DNA from: Drosophila miranda
Taxonomy: Eukaryota > Arthropoda > Insecta > Diptera > Drosophilidae
NCBI RefSeq assembly: GCF_003369915.1
Contig: NC_046675.1
Span: 14,880,001-14,944,000, forward strand
Reading direction: 5' to 3'
DNA: 64,000 nt
The first letter of the stretch is position 1. The number at the start of each line of letters is the position of its first letter. The translations under genes were made by a program, and so were the position numbers. The notes below the pieces were generated by a model. That model did no database searches and had not been told where the DNA came from. It saw nothing but the letters and a program-made list of their open reading frames with translations. This document shows, one piece after another, positions 28,901 to 39,490 of the stretch.

Positions 28901-31900
28901 GATGGGATGCTACGATGCTGCGTCGCAGTCGCCGCGGATGGATGTCACGGATGCTGCTGCCGCCATTTGTGGGTGTCAAGCAGTTCAGATTGAGGCAGAT
29001 ACAACAGTAAATTTCGGTTTGGCCAAGAGCTAACATCGCTCCGTGTCTTCTCCAGCGCATAGCCATTGCCCCATCGTGTGTGTGTTTGTGTGTGTGTGTG
29101 TGTGTCTCCTCTTCGTTGAGATTTATTTAAATGCGCTAAACGTGACTAAATTTATGGGGCAAACGGTAGCTCTAAGAATGGAGAACGCAACTCTTGGGGC
29201 ATGCAACATACTGATTAGTCCATCCAGTGCGTGCGGCTAATTTATATGGCTAAAACGGGAGACAACCTCCCACCCCCCCCCCATCCCCCCATCCCCCCGA
29301 GGAAATGTTTGTCTACCACTGAAATAATTTATGCTGTTTAATTTCGTTTAAATCTTTTTCTGGGATCTACAAACTTTTGTTTTCGCTGCACTAAAAACCA
29401 AATCCCACTATCCATCTGGCTAAAAGCATCCGACGGTCGCCTTGGGTCTGTCGTTGTGGAATGTGTAGATTCTGAAATCCAAGAAAATTCTTGAAAATCA
29501 GTCGACATTCCTATATAGAAAGTAGAACGAAATTTTTAAGAACTTTGGTGTACAAAACTCTTTCTTCAAAAGTGTTCAAATGTATTCCTTGGGAAACAAT
29601 AAACTTCAGTTAACTCTCCTCGATCCGATCCATCTTCTTAGAGCCGTATCCCATGGGATTTGGAATCTGGAGTTTCAGTTGAAACAATTCCACACAAATA
29701 TGTTACCCAAGATCTTGCCGCTTGCAACCCATCAAATGCCTACCCGATAAGCGGGGAAATTCCTTCAATTCCAATGACACAGTGCCACAAATACATATGT
29801 ACATGTGTCCACTCTTATGGAGTCCATACGACGGCGCTCCAAAACCGAAAAGTCGAAAGTCAAACAAGTGTGTTCCCAACAGGAGGGTCTGTTTGAAGAG
29901 GTCACAAATCACGCAAGTCAAATCCTAAGTAAACACATTATTTATCACAGATACACACTGAGAGACTTGTACAAATACTTGGGTAGATTACTTATTTTTG
30001 GGGTCGCTGTGGGCCGCTGCTTATCAGCAAACTACAACTGCAACTCCGACTCCCAGTCCCAGTCGCAGTCGCAGTCGCAGTCGCTGTACTTTTTGCTGAT
30101 CGCTGTTCGATCTTTTCCAATCATTTTGCAGACAACTGTGGCAACGGGAACAACGCAAGTGGAGCGAATGCATCCGGCTGCATCGGCTACAATATGGACG
30201 ACATTCTGATCATCACGGCAAAGCACAGCGAACGCGCCTACTTGCGGGCCACTTTCCTGAAGAACCATTTCGACAAGATCACCAAACAGCGCGGACGGAA
30301 ACCATTCAAGTGAGTAAAGGACTCAACCTGTGCAGGATACAGATCCATTAACTAGAGATTTTCCTCTCTTTTTCCCCTAATTATCTTTAGTTTTCTGCAC
30401 ATCAAAATTGACGATGGTCCCTTCAGCGAGGAGATTGCCCAAAAGTACCAGAACACTGCTCTGCAGATTGTCATTCTGTGTCCCGCCCTGCTGGCACTGC
30501 CCCACAGCTTCCTGATGGCCCAACTGTCGGCCATTATACGGGTGGAGAAGGTCCTCGCCATCCTGCTGGATGTGGCCGAGGAGAAGGTCAAGGAGATGCA
30601 CAAGGCTGCGCTACCCAGCTACTACAAGTGGCGCCGCTGTGTGGTGCGCGACAACGATCAGGTGCAGATCAGCAACATCCTGGGCATTGCCACGGACATC
30701 CTGGGCCGGGCCCTGTGCCAGCGGCCACCCTGCCAGGACAGCGGCAGCGGCAACAGTGGGGGCCTCTCGCGCAGCTTCTCCAGCTGCTCGGAGGGATTCA
30801 CAGTGCTGCCGAAGAAGGTAAAACTCGGCCAGAACAAGGTGGTGGCCATGCTGGCAGAGCCACTGGAGAAGAACGACACTCTCAAGCTGCTGGTGGAGAA
30901 GTCCGGCGAACTGATCGAACTGCGCAACTTCAAGTGCCGCAATCCCTACACCCTGCAGTTCTCCATCCCCGAGTCCTGCATGGAGATCTCCACAATGATC
31001 GAGATACGCATCGAGAAGAATAACAAGAGCCTGGGCGCTCGGCCCATCAAGTGCGAGAGTCGGCTCCGAGAGCTCGAGCAGCTGCTCCGTGTGGAGGATT
31101 CGCCCATAGAGTTCATGTGTCATGCCTTGGGCATCGGACCCGTGGAAAGGGACGCTCTCGATCAGCATCTTCTGCAGTGTTTCCAGCGCAACATGCCGCC
31201 AAATTTCCACCTGCTGAACGGCCCCTGTGAGAAGCAACCGCATTTCTTCACGCGTCTCGAGTCCAGTCCGGAGGAGTACCCCACCCTGCTGCACTTCGCC
31301 GCTCGCTGGGGCCTCAACCGCCTCTGCATCCAACTGATGGAGTGCCCGGGCGGCGACACAGCCTGCGGCGTGCGCAACTGTGCCGGCCGTACCCCCTTTG
31401 AGCTGGCAGAGCAGGAGGGTCATCACAAGTTGGCACAGAACATTGTCAGCTTTTCGGAGTTCCACGAGCTCACGACCATGTATCACTACTTCAAGGGCGT
31501 CTCCCCAACAGCTGCTCCCAGCGAGAGCAGTCCGAAACCGGTGGTCATTGAGGCCGTGCCCGGAAAGACAAAATCCTCCTCTGGCAAACCGCCAAAGCAG
31601 TTGCCCTCCGCCGAGTACATGGAAATGTCCAGCGGCTCTGAAAGGGAGAACACGCCCGAGGTGCGTCCCAAAACGGAGACGCTGGCCATCTCGAATCTCA
31701 ACTACATCAGTGTGGAGACGGAGGATGAGAACCTGCAGGGTTCGGCGGCGGAGAAGAACATGGACTCGAAGAAGGAGCTGCCGGAGCCAATACCTGAGGC
31801 TGCAGACTCGCCAGGACCCGAGCGAACTACCAACGAACTAAGCATCAACGAACCGCCCTACTACCAGTCCAAGGAGCAAAACAAGTCTCAGGATGTGGTG

Positions 31901-33313
31901 GATGCACCAGTGGCTCCCCTCTATCAAACGGACAAATTCAGCCAGGAGTGCTCCCAGCTGCTGGAGAACCAAGCGGTGGGCGGCAACGACTACGTACTGC
32001 AGCCCTCGAATGTGCCCGTGAATACTCCTCCCACCAGCAGCAGCACCTCCAACAGCTGCCCCCCGGATGATGGAAACTATTTGTTCCAGCCCTCGAACCG
32101 CCCCGTGGAGGAGCATCTGCGGATGAGCCGCTCGACAACGCGACTGGCCATTGGACAGAACAACCACAACAGCTATAACCACAATCATCAGCCTGGATAT
32201 GGAACGCTCAAGCGCAGTGCCAGCGATGCATCTGCCTCCAGCCACAATCGATCGAACGCCGACGATGAGCTGGCCGAAATAATGCACGACTTCAAGAACA
32301 ATGTACTGTCCATTCGGGATGTGGAGCTGCTGGTGGAACGCTGGAAGCATCGCAACGATGTGCAACAAAGCTTCCGGGAGAAGCAGGATCAGATCGACCA
32401 ACTGCGCCGCGAGTACGAGCGCATCCACGAGCAGGTGCGATCGCATTTGAAGCGAGAGACGCCTTTCGAGCGCATCAAGAAGTTCTTCTCGCGTCCGAAG
32501 ATGTCGCCTGGGGGGAAGCATCCTGGCAGCTGTGCCGACAGCCTTCTGGACGAGACCAAGAGCTCGATAGCCACTAGCTGCAGCTTCAAGTCGGGGGTTC
32601 GTCCCATCAGCTCCCTCAGCCTGCAGAGCGTATCCAGCAGCAGCTCATCCTCTGGGCGCCTGAGCACGGGCAGCAACTGCAGTGGCGCCTCCCTGGGCGA
32701 CTCTGGCACCCACTCGGACCACGAGGATCGGCGCTACAACTGCCGGCTAGGTGGCCACGGATCGCTGATGGACAATTATCTGGTTCCGCCGCCACCACGT
32801 CCCGTCTTCACGCCCAGCTCCACGCCCGGCGATGAGCGTCACCAGATCGTCTTCCCCTCGCCCATGTCCAGCTGCCAACGCCTGAACACGCCCACCAGCC
32901 CCACCGGGTCCTCCTCCGAGCACTACCAGATGTTCCCCTCGAACATACCTGTGTACGGCAGCCAGCCGCTGTCCTCCTCCCAGAGCAGCAACTACCTGAA
33001 TACCATCATGGAGGCGAAGGAGCACGCCGATACCCAGCAACACTACCAGAACCAGAACGGAGTCACCCTGCAGCCCATCAAGCTGAACGAGCGCTCGAAC
33101 ATCATCTACGGGAAGCTGACTAAAAGCCACTCGTCCTCCGCCTCCAGCTGCAGCAGCTTTAAGCCCAAGCAGCTGGCAGTGCCATGTCCCCAGGTGGGCA
33201 GCATCGAGATCCAGGCCGAGGTCTATCAGAATGTGGGTGGAGATACCCCAGAGGCCGCTGACAAAGTTGAGCCCACGCCGGAGACAGAGGCGCCCAACTA
33301 CATGAACTGCTAG
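16907..33313 (+). CDS. Stumps (Dof/heartbroken), FGF-receptor adaptor, long isoform
   Basis: Cytoplasmic adaptor that couples the fly FGF receptors Heartless and Breathless to Ras/MAPK during mesoderm and tracheal cell migration (known for the family). Coding exons by splice phase: 16907-16946, 17072-17313, 17431-17603, 17750-17973, 30132-30309, 30391-33313; 1259 codons before TAG. The first four exons encode a Ser/Gly-rich N-terminus specific to this isoform. Exon 5 and the start of exon 6 carry the TIR-like domain (about residues 245-375, beginning MDDILIITAKHSE). The Dof/BCAP/BANK (DBB) region follows, then ankyrin-like repeats (about 575-640: TLLHFAARWGLN, then GRTPFELAEQEGH) and a charged coiled coil (about 930-985). 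Tyrosine docking motifs include YMEM at Y695 (PI3K type), YLNT at Y1154 and a C-terminal YMNC at Y1256 (Grb2 type). Joining the distal exons across the 12.2-kb intron is supported by matching phase 1 ends but not by transcript data. Confidence 0.88.
17974..27482 (+). other. Large stumps intron, distal part: no gene seen
   Basis: Intronic for the long isoform. No coding exon is recognised on either strand. It contains microsatellites, including a GGAC tandem at 22669-22692, C- and T-rich tracts and a GA-rich run near 25438-25462. Conserved non-coding enhancers are likely for a mesoderm/trachea gene, but the sequence alone does not delimit them. Confidence 0.5.
22669..22692 (+). repeat. (GGAC)n tetranucleotide microsatellite
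   Basis: Five to six tandem GGAC units in the large stumps intron. Confidence 0.85.
27483..27594 (+). CDS. Alternative first coding exon of stumps (short isoform)
   Basis: ATG at 27483 opens 37 codons (MPAKGSCRLFSC, then an acidic run of E and D) and ends ATGA before GTGAGT, in phase 1. That matches the acceptor at 30132, giving a protein of about 1070 residues. This is close to the roughly 1000-residue Dof known from D. melanogaster, so it may be the main form. No in-frame upstream acceptor fits, so it is best read as the first coding exon of a separate promoter within the big intron. The exact promoter is not identified. Confidence 0.75.
29075..29105 (+). repeat. (TG)n microsatellite
   Basis: An interrupted TG run (one TTTG break) within a stumps intron. 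Confidence 0.8.
30052..30086 (+). repeat. CAGTCG/CAGTCC tandem hexamers
   Basis: About six tandem 6-bp units ending 45 bp before the splice acceptor of the TIR-domain exon. Hexamer units preserve any reading phase, but the tract lies in the intron. Confidence 0.8.
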
Positions 33314-33860
33314 AAAGGCGAAGGACTACGAGCGGGGCGGTTACTTCACTGCCACGAAATCGACCCAAATCGAAATCGAAAGCTTCTCTTTAGTGTTACA
33401 CATATGTATTCTTGTTTTGTCTGTAAGTCGATCGATTCGCATCCCTCAAGAAGTGCAAAGGACGGATGGATGGAAATGAGTATGAACTAGTTATCGAGCA
33501 AAACATATTCTAATGTTAGTCGTAAGCCTGTATTATCTACATTATTTCTTAGTCTTCGGGTTTCAGAATCGAATTGTATATTTGTGAGACGTTTGCAAGC
33601 AACCAAATCAAACCATATCGTTAGGGTCTAAGTCTAGCACCTAAGTCGAACCAAGCAGCTAACATATCAAGAAATATTAATCTTCTCTTGTAACTCTAGG
33701 TACTACCCCAATTTAGTTTAAAGATCTTGCACCGATCACCCTTTTGGCATGCCGCTTAGCATGAAAAACTCGTAATGTCTAGCTCCTAAAAACCCCCTAA
33801 AATATCAGCTATACAGTTAAATGCAATAAATTTTAAATATTTAAGAAAAAATATAGACTT
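33314..33860 (+). other. Stumps 3' UTR
   Basis: AT-rich non-coding sequence after the stumps stop, ending near an AATAAA hexamer at 33835-33840. The cleavage point is inferred. Confidence 0.65.
33835..33840 (+). terminator. Poly(A) signal of stumps
   Basis: Canonical AATAAA about 520 bp after the stumps stop codon. It is the first good hexamer downstream on this strand. Confidence 0.65.
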
Positions 33861-34094
33861 CATTTTTATTGGGTACCTATGGAATCCGATGTATGTATCT
33901 CATTCTGGAAACATTTACAAACTGCATCGGCCTGCAGGCAAATAAAACAGCACATAGAAATATAGATTTCTTATTGTGTCTTTAATTCATCTTATTCGCT
34001 ATTAATCGAATCGGTATATTTATCGCTGGAACATATTAAATTTAAATATATCCCGGGAATTGGTAGTTTGCCATGACGGCGCAAGTCATATCCG

Positions 34095-34315
34095 TTAAAT
34101 TTCAAAAGAACAAATAAATATTTCGAAAACAAACCTTATATTTAATATTAAGTTTAAGGATTTAACAGTCATTTTGTTCCTAAGTTTGGTCTTGGCGATA
34201 TTCATTTGACTGAATACCCTTTCAGTCACAGCATTTGACCACGGTAGACTTAAACTTCCAATGCCAAATAAAGCGGTTTCTTCAAAAGGTTTGTTTTTGC
34301 CAGTAACTTTATAAG
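34095..34315 (-). mobile_element. hAT-family transposase remnant (C-terminal dimerisation segment)
   Basis: On the minus strand a frame encodes LPWSNAVTERVFSQMN followed by KTKLRNKM. This is the conserved hAT C-terminal signature in which an S/N-x-x-E-R-x-F-S core precedes the K-x-x-x-R-N-x-M segment. The frame ends soon after, and no DDE/RW core lies next to it, so only the tail of an old element remains. It abuts a LINE remnant at about 34,315. Confidence 0.75.
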
Positions 34316-34317
34316 TC

Positions 34318-34850
34318 AGTATGTACCAGCAACTGCGGTGGCTGAGTAACAGAAGAAGCACCATGTCACTGAGAGCCAAAATAGCAGTTTATGTACACTG
34401 TGTAGCCCCGATCTGGCTCTACGGTGTGCAGATTTGGGGTATTGCTGCAAAATCTAACTATAAACGGATACAGGTCCTGCAGAATCGTGCCATGCGGCAA
34501 ATAACGAACTGTCCCTGGTACGTGCGGGGCTCAACCCTACATCGGGATCTAAATCTGCATATAGTGGAGGAGCAGATTGGAAGACACACAAGCAGATCCA
34601 GTGACAGGCCGATTAGACACAGAAGTATGCTCGCGAGACGCGATTGAAGAGATTGTGTTTTGCCAAAACTATAAGCCAAACCTAAGTTCCCCTCCCAATA
34701 TTATAATATTATATTTCGTTTATAAGTCCTCTTACACTATGCAATAGGTTTGGTCTCCTTAATATTATTTACCTGTGTTTTTAAGATACGATATATGCAA
34801 TGTACGGATTCAACGATTAAATAAAATATATTAAAACGAGGGGGAACGTT
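34318..34850 (+). mobile_element. Jockey-clade LINE remnant: RT C-terminal region plus 3' tail
   Basis: The frame at 34321-34647 reads through the conserved thumb-side region of Jockey-clade reverse transcriptase: PIWLYGVQIWG, then IQVLQNRAMRQI, then PWYVRGSTLHRDL. It stops early, and an AT-rich 3' tail with an AATAAA-like end follows to about 34,850. The catalytic palm is absent, so it is a 5'-truncated dead copy. Confidence 0.75.
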
Positions 34851-35330
34851 GTGAGTTGCTGCGGACACCGCAACTCTACATTTATACCCGATACTAAGTC
34901 AGTATGGCTCTGCTCCGGCAGACGCCGCTAATATTAAACGACACGACAAAGAGTGCGTGCGAGAGAGACAGAAAATCAGTCTGAGCGTGACGTCGGGCGC
35001 TGCGTACCCACTGCAAATTGATTTGTTCCTTTTGGCTATAAAAATGATCCGATCTGATCCAGATTCAACAATCTGATAGATATGGTCATTCTCTATGATT
35101 GTACGTTTTTAGTTTTCTCGAATCTGCAATATTGTGGATGCAACAGATTTTCGTTCTTTGTGGGGGCGGAAAGGGGTGGGGCGAAATTTTGAGATATACG
35201 TCTTATAGTGAGATCTAACAGGAGTGTGTATACCAAATTTGGTTACACTAGCCTTAATAGTCTCTGACCCGTATCATTGGATCTCTCCTGCCCTTGCCTC
35301 AGGTAAGCCACGATCAAAGGTAGAAATCTA
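34850..35330 (+). mobile_element. SGM/ISY-like (Helitron-type, DINE) non-autonomous repeat
   Basis: The block begins near GAACGTTGTGAGTTGCTGCGG and carries the TTATACCCGATACTAAGTCAGT phrase, the CGACGTC/GTGCGTGCGAGAGAGA stretch and the TTGTACGTTTTTAG region that I associate with the abundant obscura-group SGM/ISY (DINE-like) elements. It has no coding capacity. Family identity is from memory; the boundaries are approximate. Confidence 0.5.
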
Positions 35331-36005
35331 ACGAATATTGTAGCTGACACTATTGTAAGTTCAGCTGGGGATCGACGAGGATCGAATTCAGAGCGCCTCT
35401 TTTCCGCCCTCTCCTACCACGACTCTAGTGGGGACAATTTCTGTGCTACGGTAACAGCCACAGTTACAGCCAAAGGCATGTGCAATGGCAGCCTTGAACG
35501 CGCAGTGCAGCGCAGTGAGGGGGAGTTAGGGGAGCAGCAGCAAGGCAAGAAGGTGAGTTTTGGTTGAAAACTCTTAAATCAGCATGTGGTCGCAACTAAT
35601 CTCATTGTCCTTTGCAGACTGCACGCTATGACGATCAGGATTTTTACAACAACCAGGACAGTTCGGCTAACTCGTCGCAGGCCTCGGTCAGCATTGATGA
35701 CTATTTAGATGAGGCTCTGGTCGACGACTATGGAAGCACTCAGAATGATGACAGCGATGACTTGGACAGGCACCTATAGATGGTCGTAAGTATTCTCTGT
35801 TTCCTCTTTTGTTCCACCTATTTATAATCCGTTTATACAGAGCAAGGAAAACCCGGCCCCAACGAGTTGCCTTACTATTGGCGATCAGGAGATCATGGAC
35901 CGAAAAGAACTATTCAACAAGCAGCGGCAGGCAACATTACTTGCGACAGACCAGGGGCTCGAAAAAGAGCGCCAAAAAGACTTATCTTTAGAAATTGACA
36001 TTTAA
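35331..36005 (+). pseudogene. Fragment of an unrecognised multi-exon gene, with a nonsense codon
   Basis: Three exon-like blocks join in phase 0. They are an open frame ending at 35552 before GTGAGT, a block at 35618-35785 flanked by TTTGCAG and GTAAGT, and a block at 35841-36005 ending in TAA. The middle block encodes an acidic stretch (QASVSIDDYLDEALVDDYGS, then DDSDDLDRHL) and hits TAG at 35777-35779, two codons before its donor. A single-base change from CAG would open it into MV and the last exon (SKENPAPTSCLTIGDQEIMD, then a KQRQ-rich charged helix). The first block has an in-frame TAA near 35,307, so the 5' part is missing. I do not recognise the parent gene. Best read as a duplicated gene fragment within repeats; a short live gene ending at the TAG is possible. 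Confidence 0.5.
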
Positions 36006-38430
36006 ATGCATAGGAAAACCTGAACAAGAGAAATCCCACTAATCCTTAAGAGGACCTATGAAGTACCACTACCTAAGGGGTCTCCATGTCTAACAGACTA
36101 TTGTACGGCGGACTCAACAAACATGTAGCGCAAAAATAAAATTCCTTTTATTTTACTTATATGTGGGAATAGCAACAAATAAAAATTGTTTTTTTTAATA
36201 ATACAAATATTTTAAAATTTTGTTCTTTCCTTTTTCATTCTTTATTCAAACGTAAAAATACTTATTTCGTTTCTTTTGCTCAACTCATATGTGTATTTAT
36301 GAGTAAAACAGAAAGAAAAGTACAAAACAAAACGTAAATAGTTCAAGAAATTTAAAATTTTTTTATCGATTAAATTTTGTTCTTTTGATCGATTTGAAAA
36401 GTAAAAAATCAGCCTATATACCAAAATATACCAGATTATAAGTCGGAAAAAAATCTGTAAAAATCGGAAAAAAGCTACATTTTTGTTGACCAAAATAGAG
36501 GCAATAACAATCAAAGCAATCGCCGTTGCAGGAAAACAAGACAAAAATTTAAAACAAACTAGTCAAGTAGAAAATTGATTAATCAATGGGTCCACGGTCA
36601 CACTGCAGTGAACGTTTTTGTGTTGCAATTCAAACGGAAGGATCGGTAACGTAAATTTTGAAAATGAGACGGTATATTTCTGAGGGTCATACTGTATGTA
36701 GTATGAAACGGTAATATTCTGCATACCCTAGAAAAAAGAGTATTATACGAGTGCGGAAATGTTTGTCATCCCAAGCTCTAATTAATTAAGAAAGGTACTT
36801 CTAAAGGTACTTCTAAAGGTACTTATAAAGGTACTTCAACGATATTTGGCAATATTTGCAATATTCTCTTTCGGTTTTTTTGCTTGACCTTTATCGCTAA
36901 AACCTTTTTTTCGGCAAAATCCAATGAAAGCAAGTACTTAAAATAAACCAGTCAAGTAGAAAATAGTTTAATTCATTGGATAAAATTATGTGGGCATAGA
37001 TAAAGGCCCGGTTGACAACATTTAAATCCTTGTCGCTCACATTCAAAAAAGTTCGATTTGGCGCGCACCACTCGGTATATTTTTCAAATGAGACCGTATA
37101 TTTCGGTGATGTTCTGAGGGTCATACTGTAGAAATACTGGTTTTCGCCGCGCTCCCATGTGGTGTTTTTTAGTGCTAAATGGTATTTTTGTCAATTTCAT
37201 CAATCTATTAATTTAATTTTCAATGTTATATAGAAATCTAAAAAATGCAAGTATTTCGAATAGGCCAATCATGTATAGAATTGATTCATCAATCGTACAA
37301 AATTGAGTGGGCATGGCTAAATGTTCCATATAGATAGTAGTATTCAACGGAAAAAAAGAATATGAGGAATTGGTCGTTTTTTTGAATCGAATTGGAATTC
37401 GCCGCAGTTCGCCCCAGTTCGCTTTAGCAACAATGAGTCTCATTCCATACACAAAAGTTGCGGCAACATTTACTTGAAAACCGTTTTTTGGTCAAAATCA
37501 AATACATAAAGGTAATTAAAAGAAACAATCTTGTAGAAAATGCATTTATCTATAGGATAAAGCTAAGTGGGCAAATCTATATAGCTTGAAATATAGGCAA
37601 TACCCGATTCGCCGCAGTTTCACTTTAGCAACAATGAGTCTCATTCCATACACAAACATGTTGCTAATTCCATGCACACATACCCTGGGGGAAATGGATG
37701 ATATAGAATTGCGGAAATGTTTGTCTTCCAAGGCTCAGTAGGTATCAGGATCGCCATAAATATATACAAGATACTAATAATGTACTTGAAAATGTCTAAA
37801 GAATATCAATTTGAGAAAAGGTCTTTATAAATCACGTTTCATCTTCATATAAAATTAACAAAATAGGGTATACAAAGGCCTACACGCAAAATAGTGACTC
37901 TTTTTCGGTTGGACTTTTTCGTTTAAACCTTTTTTTACAATAAATACAATAAAAGCAAGGATTAAAAACTATCCAATCTTGTAGAAAATTTATTCATCAA
38001 TGGGATAAAATTATGTGGGCATTGCTAAGAGATTTAATTAGTCAGCATTATTCAATGGAATATCAAAATTAAGCAATATGAACGAATTTCCCTTTTCGTT
38101 TGTTTTGATTGACCTATTTCGCTACTTGTTTTTTGTTTGACTTATTTCGCTAAAACCTCTTTTTACGCAAAATGCAATAAAAGCAAGTATTTAGAATAAG
38201 CCAGTTAAGTAGAAAATTGATTCATTAATCGTATTAAATTATGTGGGCGTTGCTGAAAGTTCTATCTAGCGAGTAATATTCGACGGAAGATCAAAAACGA
38301 GGAATATGTGAAATTGAACTTGAATTCGTCAGTATATTTAAGGTATATTTTGAAAATAAGACGGTATATTTTGGTATATTTCTGAGTTTTAGACGGTATA
38401 TTTTCTCAATGGGTCCACGGTTACACTGCA
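36006..38430. repeat. Array of diverged GGTATATTT-type dispersed repeat units
   Basis: Five or so diverged copies of one unit recur, with recognisable phrases: an A-rich CCTTTTTT block, then GCAAGTATTTA, CAGTCAAGTAGAAAATTGAT, GATAAAATTATGTGGGCAT and TCTATCTAGCTAGTA, then GAATATGT, then GACGGTATATTTTGGTATAT and CTGAGGGTCATACTG. Copies start near 36,880, 37,230, 37,500, 37,925 and 38,155. Two units end in a CGGTCACACTG-like 11-mer (36595-36605, and 38418-38428 with one change). The same family recurs at 44.0-45.0, 52.9-53.2 and 55.4-56.1 kb. No protein is encoded. Confidence 0.8.
36595..36605 (+). promoter_or_regulatory. Motif-1 (M1BP-type) core promoter match inside repeat
   Basis: CGGTCACACTG matches the Drosophila core-promoter Motif 1 consensus YGGTCACACTR. 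It lies in the repeat array with no gene immediately downstream, so it is probably just carried by the repeat. Confidence 0.4.
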
Positions 38431-39490
38431 GTGAACACAAAAACTGACTCCAAAGCCAAAACATCGGAAAACATCGGTAAACATCGGCAAAAAAACATCG
38501 ATGCTCGATGCATCGAGGTTTTTTTACATCACTAACAAAAACTGACTCCAATAAAAACGTGAGGTAGAAAAATTAAATTAATTGATTACTAATAAACACC
38601 CAGTGCCCTCGAAGCACCTGTACAATGTCCGGTAACCAGCAACAACCAGCCGCTTGGGAACCCAGCCGACAAAAGCGAAAACTGCAAACGGAAAACCCAA
38701 TCCGACCCCGAAAGGCGTCCACGTAGTGCAAAATAATGTCTGCTGTTTTTGTACGTCCTATAAGGAGGTGGAGGGCTGTGAGCTGCGCCGCCTAAGGGTG
38801 CGGCGTTCATGCCCCGATTGCGCGGGGCTACTCAATTTGTGCCTGGTTCCAAAGTGTGATTACGAAATTGTGCAGAACTTTAGTGATATTATAAAGTATA
38901 ATGCGTGTTACCACGTAGTTCCCACAGACACACACAAACAGACAGTGACAGCAGCAGCACACACACTCGTAATAACGCACCCATACTGTCACACACTCAC
39001 AAACACAGAGCGCCATGAAATGTAAAAGAAAGAAAGAAAGTGTTGACAAAGAACAGGTTTTTAACCTAATTATAATTGCTTAAAAAAATTATGAATTGCC
39101 ATGTAAAGTGTATAGTGTGCAAAAAACAAAGAACAGCCGCTTTGTGCCACAAATTAATTTATGTCAAGGCCTCCTCCCCCCATCACTGACCCATCGGTTG
39201 TTGAGTCCGTCCGGAAGCAGCGATGCTATGTACTGCCGCCTCAAGAACACTTGCTCGATGGGGAAATTGATTTCCTATACATTTTCCTGTTGTTGTTGCT
39301 GTGGACTGGACATTGAACTTGTAGCAAATTGCGACTCAGCGACCCTGTAATGCCCGCCTAATGCACCTCTCTATATTTTTAGTCTAGCGGAGCAGCAGCA
39401 GCACCAGCCAGCACTCTTTTTTCCCCCCTACAACACTCTCACACTCAAGGTTCGGCCATTATCTGACCCCAAACAACACCACAAGCCAAG
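38410..39490 (+). other. Probable 5' region/UTR of Sar1 with an unresolved small ORF
   Basis: A repeat-derived Motif-1-like 11-mer (38418-38428) and a cluster of ATCGATG/ATCGG words (38460-38515) look promoter-like. An ATG at 38625 opens 33 codons (MSGNQQQPAAWEPSRQKRKL...) ending in TAG. An overlapping frame continues to 39022 without an ATG and is Cys-rich (VCCFCTSYKEVEGCELRR, then SCPDCAGLLNLC). Neither matches a family I know. They could be uORFs in a Sar1 leader or a frameshifted small gene. Confidence 0.35.

Larger units (their letters stand above)
27595..30131 (+). other. Stumps intron, proximal part: no gene seen
   Basis: Between the alternative first exon and the shared TIR exon. It contains a poly-C tract near 29270-29300, a TG run at 29075-29105 and a CAGTCG hexamer array at 30052-30086 close to the acceptor. 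No coding signal. Confidence 0.6.

Noticed and set aside
28642..29066. Lys/Arg-rich frame (+) and its antisense hydrophobic frame
   Set aside because: Purine-rich repeat sequence gives charged residues on one strand and Phe/Leu on the other; not a gene.
29270..29300. Poly-C tract suspected as an assembly artefact
   Set aside because: Short C runs interrupted by AT dinucleotides occur naturally here; no evidence of a join or gap.
30611..31486. 291-codon antisense frame within stumps
   Set aside because: Shadow of the GC-rich stumps coding exon; all conserved domains are on the + strand.
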